Source: Microscillaceae bacterium (GTDB taxonomy: Bacteria; Bacteroidota; Bacteroidia; Cytophagales; Microscillaceae). From it: a stretch of DNA of 14,247 nucleotides. Position 1 is the first letter of the stretch, and every line of letters starts with the position of its first letter. The translations under genes were made by a program, and so were the position numbers. Where the stretch lies: assembly GCA_003449595.1 (NCBI GenBank), contig DMHB01000144.1:1-14247 (forward strand). Reading direction: 5' to 3'. This document shows, piece by piece, positions 1 through 6,087 of the stretch. The notes beneath the pieces are model-generated. The model did not search any database. It saw only the letters and a list, made by a program, of their open reading frames with translations, and was not told the origin of the DNA.

Positions 1-36
1 AGGTTTTGCTCAAGGTGTCGCCTTCTTATTCTTCTA

Positions 37-165
37 CTAACAACTCTTGTTACAAAATATTTGCAAACGTAAGAGGAACTGTGTTGATTTTTGAGCGGTA
101 TTTCGAGGAGAGCCGCAAGCACCAGCAACCACAAGAAGAATAGATAAAACAATGCTTTGTTTCAT
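37..165 (-). CDS. Possible small lipoprotein, 42 residues
   Basis: This short ORF runs from an ATG at 165-163 to a TAG at 39-37. It begins with a lipoprotein-like signal: M-K-Q-S, a hydrophobic stretch (IVLSILLVV), then A-G-A-C with Cys17 as the candidate lipidated residue, followed by GSPRNTAQKS. After about residue 30 the sequence stops looking like a secreted protein, and the ORF ends soon afterwards. It could be a genuine tiny lipoprotein, the remnant of a longer lipoprotein gene broken by a frameshift, or chance. No Shine-Dalgarno sequence precedes the ATG, but that is true of every gene here. It lies 54 bases downstream of the neighbouring membrane-protein gene on the same strand. I recognise no family. 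Confidence 0.3.
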   Translation of the reverse strand: MKQSIVLSILLVVAGACGSPRNTAQKSTQFLLRLQIFCNKSC

Positions 166-187
166 AAAGAGGAAATAAGAAAAGCTT

Positions 188-211
188 AAAAAAACAGGGT
201 CAATCAGCCCT
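188..211 (-). terminator. Weak candidate intrinsic terminator
   Basis: On the minus strand, just after the stop codon of the 220-624 gene, a short stem (AGGG 211-208 with CCCT 199-196, loop of 8) is followed by G and a run of seven T. The stem is only 4 bp (5 with a wobble), so it is weak, but the position and the U-tract fit termination of the small membrane-protein gene. Confidence 0.35.
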
Positions 212-219
212 ACCAACTT

Positions 220-624
220 TCATATCTTAGCCGAAGGATTTGCTTTATTCTTTGAAAGTATCCACGCCAACCCGGTAGTAATGATAGGAATGACCAAATA
301 GGTGAAACCCTCATCTGTAAAATAAACCCACAGATTTTCTTTTGGTGTGGTTAGTTTGAACAACACCAATCCGATAGTGCCACACAGAACCATCCAAATG
401 AAACCAGCACCGAAACCCAAAGGAAGTGTAATATTCTTTTTACGGAAATAAAACGAAGCCACCACTTCAGTACATAAAGTAAGCCACAAAGTCATCAGGG
501 TTTCAAAAAAGGCTAAATTGGTTTTTTTGATGGGTACAATTACAAATGAGATGAGGAATATAAAAAACCAAAGAATCAATCCATAGAGGAGAATTCGCCA
601 CCAGTCTCTAAGTACTTCTTGCAT
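220..624 (-). CDS. Four-helix integral membrane protein of unknown function
   Basis: This encodes a 134-residue protein starting at ATG 624-622 and ending at TGA 222-220. Four hydrophobic segments are visible at about residues 11-31, 39-60, 68-90 and 105-123, with a short polar tail (SKNKANPSAKI). It has no cleavable signal peptide and no catalytic motif. The two halves look alike: each has a Gly/Trp-containing helix (G15..W19; G74..W77) followed by a charged loop and a second helix, suggesting a 2+2 internal repeat. The motif around residues 106-117 (GFTYLVIPIITT) resembles small uncharacterised membrane proteins I have seen in bacteria and archaea, but I cannot name the family. It is transcribed divergently from the RNA helicase across a 169-base gap. 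It is very likely a real gene of unknown function. Confidence 0.8.
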   Translation of the reverse strand: MQEVLRDWWRILLYGLILWFFIFLISFVIVPIKKTNLAFFETLMTLWLTLCTEVVASFYFRKKNITLPLGFGAGFIWMVLCGTIGLVLFKLTTPKENLWVYFTDEGFTYLVIPIITTGLAWILSKNKANPSAKI

Positions 625-717
625 ATGTTGAAGTGTGTCTAAGTCGTTTGTTTACCTTGAAAGGTGATTAAATTACAGATTTTCGATAAAGTATGCAATA
701 TAACACAGATTTTATGT

Positions 718-725
718 TAAATTTG
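718..725 (+). promoter_or_regulatory. Candidate -7 box (TAnnTTTG) for the helicase gene
   Basis: TAAATTTG matches the Bacteroidetes -7 consensus TAnnTTTG exactly and lies 68 bases before the helicase ATG. No good -33 TTTG is seen at the expected spacing, so only half of the promoter is supported. The rest of the 625-793 gap is AT-rich and holds no gene that I can see. Confidence 0.35.
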
Positions 726-793
726 TAAATCATTCAGTGTCAGAAATTTTTCTGTCTAAAATTCCTACCTGATTTCATTCTTTTTATTTTTCA

Positions 794-2500
794 ATGCAAC
801 AATTATTTTTCAAAGATCTTACCCTTTCAGCACCTTTGTTGAAAGCCATAGAAGATTTGGGCTATGTGCAACCTTCGCCCATCCAAGCAGCAGCCATTCC
901 TGTAGCATTAACCGGTGTCGATTTGATCGGCCAAGCACAAACAGGCACTGGCAAAACAGCCTCTTTTGCTTTGCCTTTACTTGAGAAAATCGATATTACT
1001 CAAAAAAACGTTCAGGCTATTATCCTTTGTCCTACCCGTGAATTAGCCGTGCAGGTTTGTGATGAAATCAAAAAGTTGGCTAAATACCTACCCGAGTGTT
1101 ATATATTACCTATTTATGGAGGTGCCTCCATCGATAACCAAATCCGGTTTCTGCGCAAAGGTGTGCAAATCGTCGTGGGTACTCCCGGCAGGGTTATCGA
1201 CCACTTAGAGCGACGCACTTTGTCGTTGAGCCACGTGAATACGGTGGTGCTCGATGAAGCCGATGAAATGCTCAATATGGGTTTCCGTGATGACATCGAA
1301 TCTATTTTGCAAACGGTGCCAAAGTCAAGACAAACTTTGTTCTTTTCGGCTACGATGCCGCAGCCTATTTTGGAGCTTACGCAAAAATACCAGAACCAAC
1401 CCAAGCTCATCAAAATTGTTCCTAAAGAGCTTACCAGCGTAAATGTAGAACAGCAATATTTCCAAGTAAAACCCGATGCCAAAGTCGAATTGTTGGCTCG
1501 CCTCATCGAAGCGCACGACATTGAACTCGGCATTGTTTTTTGTAATACCAAACAAGGTGTCGATGACTTGGTAATGGCTTTGAACCGCTTACGCATTCCT
1601 GCTGAAGGTTTGCACGGCGATATGAGCCAAGCCGTGCGTAACCAAGTAATGGGGAAATTCAAAAGCAAGATATTGAAGTTATTGGTTGCTACCGATGTAG
1701 CCGCCCGTGGCATCGATGTGGACAATGTAGAAGCTGTATTTAACTTCGATGTGCCTTTCGACCCTGAGTATTACGTTCACCGCATCGGCAGAACCGGCAG
1801 AGCAGGTAAAAAAGGCCGTTCGTTTACATTTTTAGGCGGCAGAAAAGAATCTTTCCGTTTGAAAGACATTGAGCGTTATGCCAAAATTACAATCGAAAAG
1901 GGTGTTATTCCTTCAGTAGTAGATTTGCATCAAATGCGCCAAGCCAAGTTTTTGGATCAATTGCGCGATTTAATTGCCCAGAACAACATCGATAGTTATT
2001 TGCCTGTGATGGAGCAGCTCGAAGCGGAAGGCTTCACGGCAGAACAAGTGGCTGCTGCCCTACTGAAAATGGCCGGCTTCCCACTCAAACCGCCCGCTAC
2101 CACATACAGTGATATACAAGATACAAGCGGAGAAAACCACAGCCGCCGAGAATTTGACGGAAAAGGCAAGAGTTCCTCTTATGGCAGAGGTGCTCGTGAT
2201 GACAAACAAAGCCCGAAGAAGTGGGAAAAGAAAGCGCGCATTAGTAAAAGCCCTATGACCAAGTTATTTGTAAATGCCGGTGCCAAGCAGAAAATCAGTA
2301 AAACTGATGTGCTGGGTGTCATCGCGCAACAAGGCGGTATCACCGGTAAAAACGTTGGCCTCATCGAAATCCACGATCATTATGCGTTGGTCGATGTGCC
2401 TACCAACGAAGCCAATATAGTTTTAGAAAAGTTGAGCCGTTGCCACATCAAGGGCAAGAAAGTCAACTTCCGATTAGCTTCGAATAAGTTTGTGGATTAA
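794..2500 (+). CDS. deaD: DEAD-box ATP-dependent RNA helicase with DbpA-type RNA-binding domain
   Basis: This encodes a 568-residue cytoplasmic RNA helicase that unwinds short RNA duplexes using ATP. Such enzymes act in ribosome assembly, mRNA decay and cold adaptation. All core motifs are present in order: a Q motif with F6 and Q31, Walker A AQTGTGKT (48-55), PTRELA (80-85), GG (109-110), TPGR (130-133), DEAD (154-157), SAT (185-187), IVFCNTK (247-253), ARGID (304-308) and HRIGRTGR (329-336). A helical region follows (about 375-430), then a polar, basic linker (about 435-485). A compact C-terminal domain (about 487-562, starting TKLFVNAG) has the pattern of the DbpA/CsdA RNA-binding fold. 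That domain places it with DeaD/CsdA or DbpA rather than RhlE; the long linker and broad family use make DeaD the safer name. It is the only confident plus-strand gene here and converges on dnaK. Confidence 0.96.
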   Translation: MQQLFFKDLTLSAPLLKAIEDLGYVQPSPIQAAAIPVALTGVDLIGQAQTGTGKTASFALPLLEKIDITQKNVQAIILCPTRELAVQVCDEIKKLAKYLPECYILPIYGGASIDNQIRFLRKGVQIVVGTPGRVIDHLERRTLSLSHVNTVVLDEADEMLNMGFRDDIESILQTVPKSRQTLFFSATMPQPILELTQKYQNQPKLIKIVPKELTSVNVEQQYFQVKPDAKVELLARLIEAHDIELGIVFCNTKQGVDDLVMALNRLRIPAEGLHGDMSQAVRNQVMGKFKSKILKLLVATDVAARGIDVDNVEAVFNFDVPFDPEYYVHRIGRTGRAGKKGRSFTFLGGRKESFRLKDIERYAKITIEKGVIPSVVDLHQMRQAKFLDQLRDLIAQNNIDSYLPVMEQLEAEGFTAEQVAAALLKMAGFPLKPPATTYSDIQDTSGENHSRREFDGKGKSSSYGRGARDDKQSPKKWEKKARISKSPMTKLFVNAGAKQKISKTDVLGVIAQQGGITGKNVGLIEIHDHYALVDVPTNEANIVLEKLSRCHIKGKKVNFRLASNKFVD

Positions 2501-2521
2501 TTGTCGTTAGTGATTCAATAC

Positions 2522-2556
2522 AAAAAGCCGACTTGTAAAAAACAAGCCGGCTTTTT
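2522..2556. terminator. Bidirectional intrinsic terminator between the helicase gene and dnaK
   Basis: The arms 2522-2536 and 2542-2556 form a 15-bp stem around a five-base loop, flanked by A-runs on the left and T-runs on the right, so a U-tract follows the hairpin on either strand. The plus-strand RNA has one A-C mismatch (2531 against 2547). In the minus-strand RNA the same position is a G-U pair, so the dnaK-side hairpin is fully paired. It starts 21 bases after the helicase stop and lies 25 bases past the dnaK stop, serving both convergent genes. Confidence 0.9.
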
Positions 2557-2581
2557 TATGTTTGGTTATCTACAACTTTTT

Positions 2582-4486
2582 TTACTTGTTGACTTCCTCA
2601 TAGTCCACATCCGTAACATCATCAGCACCATTACCTGCGTTGGCATTTTGCGCTCCTCCATTTTCAGGGCCTGCTCCACCGGTGTTGGCATACATCTCCT
2701 GCGAAGCATTTTGCCAAGCAGTGTTCAAGGCTTGCATCGCAGTATCAATACGTGCCACATCGCGGGCAGCGTGTGCTTCGCGTAGGTCTTTCAAGGCAGT
2801 TTCGATGGTTGTTTTATTATTGGCTGAAAGCTTGTCGCCAAATTCAGAAAGTTGTTTCTCAGTTTGGAAAATCAACGAATCAGCAGCATTGATTTTTTCT
2901 ACCGTTTCTTTTTCAGCTTTATCGGTGGCGGCGTTGGCTTCTGCTTCGCGCTTCATACGGTCGATTTCATCTTTGCTCAAACCTGAAGAAGCTTCGATGC
3001 GGATTTTTTGCTCTTTGCCGGTGCCTTTGTCTTTGGCTGATACATTCAAAATACCATTGGCATCGATGTCGAAAGTTACTTCGATTTGAGGGATGCCGCG
3101 AGGCGCAGGAGGAAGACCGTCAAGGTTAAAGCGGCCAATCGTGCGGTTGTCTTTGGCCATAGGGCGCTCGCCTTGCAATACGTGCAATTCGACCGAAGGT
3201 TGGTTATCGGCAGCAGTTGAAAATGTTTCCGATTTCTTGGTAGGAATAGTGGTATTTGATTCGATGAGTTTGGTGAAAACACCGCCCAAAGTTTCGATAC
3301 CCAACGAAAGTGGAGTTACATCCAACAACAACACGTCTTTCACTTCGCCGGTCAATACACCGCCTTGGATGGCTGCCCCTACGGCAACCACTTCATCAGG
3401 ATTCACCCCTTTTGAAGGCTTCTTGCCAAAAAACTTCTCTACTTCTTCCTGGATGCGTGGAATGCGGGTAGAACCACCCACCAAGATTACTTCATCAATA
3501 TCGGCAGGTTTCAGGTTGGCATCCTCCATCGCTTTGCGGCAAGGCGTAAGTGTGTTTTGAATCAAGTCGTCGATGAGTTGCTCAAATTTTGCCCTGGTCA
3601 AGGTACGCACCAAGTGTTTTGGAATACCATCCACGGGCATAATATAAGGCAAGTTGATTTCGGTTTGGCTTGAGCTTGACAATTCGATTTTGGCACGCTC
3701 GGCAGCTTCTTTGAGGCGTTGCATCGCCATAGGGTCTTTGCGGAGGTCGAGACCTTCATCTTTTTTGAACTCATCGGCTAACCAGTGGATGATGCGCTCG
3801 TCGAAGTTGTCGCCGCCTAAATGTACATCGCCGTTGGTAGATTTTACTTCAAACACCCCATCGCCCAATTCGAGAATTGAAATGTCAAAAGTGCCACCTC
3901 CTAAATCGAACACGGCGATTTTCATATCCTTGTTGCGTTTGTCTAAGCCATAAGCCAAGGCAGCTGCCGTAGGTTCGTTGATAATTCGCTTTACCTCCAA
4001 GCCTGCGATTTGGCCTGCTTCTTTGGTAGCTTGGCGTTCGGCATCGTTGAAGTAAGCAGGAACCGTAATCACGGCTTCGCTAACTGTAGTGCCTAAGTAA
4101 TCTTCGGCGGTTTGCTTCATTTTTTGCAAAATCATAGCCGAAATTTCTTGAGGGGTATAGAGGCGGTCGCCAATACGTACACGAGGCGTATCGTTATTGC
4201 CACGCTCTACCTTGTAAGGGATGTATTGGGTTTCACTATCAACTTCCTGAAATTTTTTCCCCATAAATCGCTTGATGGAGTAAATCGTGTTGGTAGGGTT
4301 GGTGATGGCTTGACGTTTGGCAGGGTCGCCTACTTTGCGTTCGCCGTTGCCATTGTCCAAGAAAGCTACAATAGAAGGAGTGGTACGTTTGCCTTCGCTG
4401 TTAGCAATCACTACCGGCTCGCTCCCTTCCATAACAGCCACGCAAGAGTTGGTGGTGCCTAAGTCAATTCCTATAATTTTTCCCAT
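2582..4486 (-). CDS. dnaK: Hsp70 chaperone DnaK
   Basis: This encodes a 634-residue cytoplasmic Hsp70 that uses ATP cycles to bind and release exposed hydrophobic segments of client proteins, working with DnaJ and GrpE. The nucleotide-binding domain carries the three Hsp70 signatures: IDLGTTNSCV (7-16), VFDLGGGTFDIS (192-203) and ILVGGSTRIP (334-343). The interdomain linker is VLLLDV (385-390), followed by the beta-sandwich substrate-binding domain (about 391-505) and a helical lid (about 506-600). The tail is Gly/Asn/Ala-rich and ends in acidic DVTDVDYEEVNK, typical of bacterial DnaK. Length is normal. The start is ATG 4486-4484, and no Shine-Dalgarno sequence precedes it. The gene appears alone: neither dnaJ nor grpE is in the window, and no CIRCE (HrcA) operator is visible. 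The upstream region holds unusual promoter-like elements, described separately. Confidence 0.99.
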   Translation of the reverse strand: MGKIIGIDLGTTNSCVAVMEGSEPVVIANSEGKRTTPSIVAFLDNGNGERKVGDPAKRQAITNPTNTIYSIKRFMGKKFQEVDSETQYIPYKVERGNNDTPRVRIGDRLYTPQEISAMILQKMKQTAEDYLGTTVSEAVITVPAYFNDAERQATKEAGQIAGLEVKRIINEPTAAALAYGLDKRNKDMKIAVFDLGGGTFDISILELGDGVFEVKSTNGDVHLGGDNFDERIIHWLADEFKKDEGLDLRKDPMAMQRLKEAAERAKIELSSSSQTEINLPYIMPVDGIPKHLVRTLTRAKFEQLIDDLIQNTLTPCRKAMEDANLKPADIDEVILVGGSTRIPRIQEEVEKFFGKKPSKGVNPDEVVAVGAAIQGGVLTGEVKDVLLLDVTPLSLGIETLGGVFTKLIESNTTIPTKKSETFSTAADNQPSVELHVLQGERPMAKDNRTIGRFNLDGLPPAPRGIPQIEVTFDIDANGILNVSAKDKGTGKEQKIRIEASSGLSKDEIDRMKREAEANAATDKAEKETVEKINAADSLIFQTEKQLSEFGDKLSANNKTTIETALKDLREAHAARDVARIDTAMQALNTAWQNASQEMYANTGGAGPENGGAQNANAGNGADDVTDVDYEEVNK

Positions 4487-4526
4487 TGTACTTTGTATAT
4501 TTTGATTGTTTTGGGTTGCAAGAAAA

Positions 4527-4555
4527 CAAGATTAATTTAACAAGGCTTGTGCCAA
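4527..4555 (-). promoter_or_regulatory. Candidate dnaK promoter (two overlapping readings)
   Basis: On the minus strand TGGCAC (4554-4549) is followed after five bases by TTGT (4543-4540), the spacing of a sigma-54 -24/-12 promoter, although the usual C of the -12 TTGC is T here. The same stretch can also be read as a primary-sigma Bacteroidetes promoter: TTG (4555-4553), an 18-base spacer, then TAATCTTG (4534-4527), one mismatch from TAnnTTTG. Either would give a leader of roughly 35-45 bases. Which is used cannot be decided by reading. Confidence 0.45.
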
Positions 4556-4558
4556 GCC
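4544..4558. repeat. Perfect inverted repeat GGCTTG-N3-CAAGCC upstream of dnaK
   Basis: The six-base arms at 4544-4549 and 4553-4558 are perfectly complementary around a three-base centre. The palindrome overlaps the promoter-like TGGCAC. It could be an operator. It could also be a weak terminator hairpin for the rlmN unit, since its minus-strand RNA continues into TTGTTAAATT; no better terminator is seen between rlmN and dnaK. Confidence 0.5.
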
Positions 4559-4576
4559 ATTTTTGAAATGAAAATA

Positions 4577-4590
4577 CGACAAAGTGGCAG
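4577..4590 (-). promoter_or_regulatory. Candidate heat-shock-type upstream element
   Basis: CTGCCACTTTGTCG on the minus strand is an imperfect inverted repeat of the form TGnCA-N3-TGTC. It directly abuts the rlmN stop codon and lies 22 bases upstream of TGGCAC. I recall similar elements upstream of chaperone and protease genes in Bacteroidetes, but I cannot check this here, so the assignment is an inference. Confidence 0.3.
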
Positions 4591-5661
4591 TTAAGATGCC
4601 ATATTGGTCGCTTGTTCTTGGTTTTTTACTGCCAATTGGCCACAAGCCGCGTCAATATCTTTGCCACGACTCCGCCGCACATTGACAACAAGTCCTTTCC
4701 TTTCCAAATATTGGCAGAAGCGATCCAGCCTGTCCTCCTCGGTGTTTTGAAATTGGGCTTCTTGGATGGGATTATATTCGATGATGTTGATTTTGCAAGG
4801 CACGTGTTTGCTGAAGCGGTACAGTTCTTCTGCATCTTGCAGGGTGTCGTTGAACTCTTGGAAAACGATGTACTCGAAAGTGATTTTATTTTTCGTTTTT
4901 TGGTAAAAATACCGCAAAGCTTCCGCCAACACTTTGAGGTTGTTGGTTTCATTGATGGGCATTATTTCGTTGCGTTTGGCATCATTGGCGGCGTGTAGCG
5001 AAAGCGCTAAATTGAATTTTACTTGGTCGTCGCCCAATTTCTGTATCATCTTGGCGATGCCTGCGGTCGAAACTGTAATCCGCTTGGGCGACCAACCCAA
5101 GCCTTGCGGCGAAGTGATGCGCTCGATGGCGCTCAGCACATTGGCATAGTTCAGCAATGGTTCACCCATTCCCATAAATACAATATTGGTGAGCGGGTGG
5201 TCAAAATGGGCTTCCGCTTGTCGGGCTACTTCAACCACTTGGTCATAAATTTCGCCGGGGTCTAAATTGCGTTTGCGAGCCATATAGCCGGTAGCGCAAA
5301 ACTTACACGTCAGCGAGCAGCCAACCTGCGACGAAACACAGGCGGTCATACGATTGTCAGCCGGAATCAGCACACTTTCAATCAGGTGTTTGTCGTGTAG
5401 CTGAAAAGCCGTCTTGATGGTGTCATCTTCGCTCACTTGTTTTTTGTAAAGCGTAACAGCGTGAATATCGAAGGCTTCGGCCAACAAGGCGCGGGTTTGC
5501 GCCGAAAGGTTGGTCATCGCCTCGAAATTTGTAGCCGATTTCTTCCATAGCCATTCCTCTATTTGCTTGGCGCGAAAGGGCTTTTCTTGGTGTTGCTGCA
5601 AAAAATCGCTCAACTCGGCGGCGGTAATCTTGCGTATGTCTTTTTTAGGAAATTGGGGCAT
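4591..5661 (-). CDS. rlmN: Dual-specificity RNA methyltransferase RlmN (radical SAM)
   Basis: RlmN methylates C2 of adenosine 2503 in 23S rRNA and, in E. coli, A37 of some tRNAs, using radical SAM chemistry. With the ATG at 5661-5659 as start the protein has 356 residues. The [4Fe-4S] motif CSLTCKFC gives Cys115, Cys119 and Cys122. The preceding ACVSSQ holds the catalytic Cys108, and Cys340 in DAACGQL is the methyl-carrying cysteine. MGMGEP (163-168) and SLHAAND (221-227) are further family motifs. An in-frame TTG at 5685 would add eight residues (MPLPNYSP). I prefer the ATG because it is the stronger codon and the extra residues look unconserved. The gene lies 45 bases behind the response-regulator stop and shares its strand, so it may be cotranscribed with the two-component genes. 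Confidence 0.97.
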   Translation of the reverse strand: MPQFPKKDIRKITAAELSDFLQQHQEKPFRAKQIEEWLWKKSATNFEAMTNLSAQTRALLAEAFDIHAVTLYKKQVSEDDTIKTAFQLHDKHLIESVLIPADNRMTACVSSQVGCSLTCKFCATGYMARKRNLDPGEIYDQVVEVARQAEAHFDHPLTNIVFMGMGEPLLNYANVLSAIERITSPQGLGWSPKRITVSTAGIAKMIQKLGDDQVKFNLALSLHAANDAKRNEIMPINETNNLKVLAEALRYFYQKTKNKITFEYIVFQEFNDTLQDAEELYRFSKHVPCKINIIEYNPIQEAQFQNTEEDRLDRFCQYLERKGLVVNVRRSRGKDIDAACGQLAVKNQEQATNMAS

Positions 5662-5706
5662 AGGGCTATAATTGGGTAAAGGCAAGCAAATAAAAAAGCA
5701 ACTCGC

Positions 5707-6087
5707 TTAGGAAACCATCTTATGCACCAGTTCTATCAACTGGTCAAAGTTGATGGGTTTGGGCATATATTCGTTGATGCCGGCTTGTTTGAAATCTTCC
5801 ATCGAGTAATTTTTGGCATTGCCGGTGATGGCAATGATGGGGGTTTGTGCCTTGCGTGCATCGGGCAGCGCCCTGATTAGTTTGGTGCACTCCATTCCGT
5901 CCATAACGGGCATATTGATGTCCATTAAAATCACATCAAAATCTTCTTCAGCCAATTTTTCCAGCACCTGTTTACCGTTTTTTGCAATGGCAATTTGGTA
6001 GTTTTGGAACTGCAAAACCTTGGAGGCTACATTTTGAATGACCGAGCTATCTTCGGCAATCAGTACTTTTTTTTCAGAGTTTTCCAT
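5707..6087 (-). CDS. Single-domain response regulator (CheY-like receiver)
   Basis: This encodes a 126-residue protein consisting of one receiver domain with no DNA-binding or enzymatic output. The phosphoacceptor site is Asp56 (VILMDINMP). The metal-binding acidic pair is Glu12-Asp13, the switch Thr is Thr88 (ITGN) and the conserved Lys is Lys110 (MPKP). The ATG (6087-6085) overlaps the TGA of the upstream kinase by one base (TGATG), indicating translational coupling; a GTG one codon earlier (6090) is also possible. The position suggests it receives phosphate from the kinase's Hpt domain. The output probably works through protein-protein contact, and the target is not evident in this window. 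Confidence 0.93.
   Translation of the reverse strand: MENSEKKVLIAEDSSVIQNVASKVLQFQNYQIAIAKNGKQVLEKLAEEDFDVILMDINMPVMDGMECTKLIRALPDARKAQTPIIAITGNAKNYSMEDFKQAGINEYMPKPINFDQLIELVHKMVS

Noticed and set aside
741..754. CAGAAA-TT-TTTCTG palindrome in the helicase leader
   Set aside because: It is short and AT-rich; such palindromes arise easily by chance in an AT-rich intergenic region.
2501..2785. 94-codon plus-strand ORF directly after the helicase gene
   Set aside because: It starts with TTG, runs through the terminator hairpin and into the 3' end of dnaK, and shows no protein character.
3093..3560. Long plus-strand ORF inside dnaK (also 2640-3089, 3654-3953, 4112-4462)
   Set aside because: These are antisense shadows of the dnaK coding sequence. 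Long antisense frames are well known opposite Hsp70 genes, and these have no recognisable domains.
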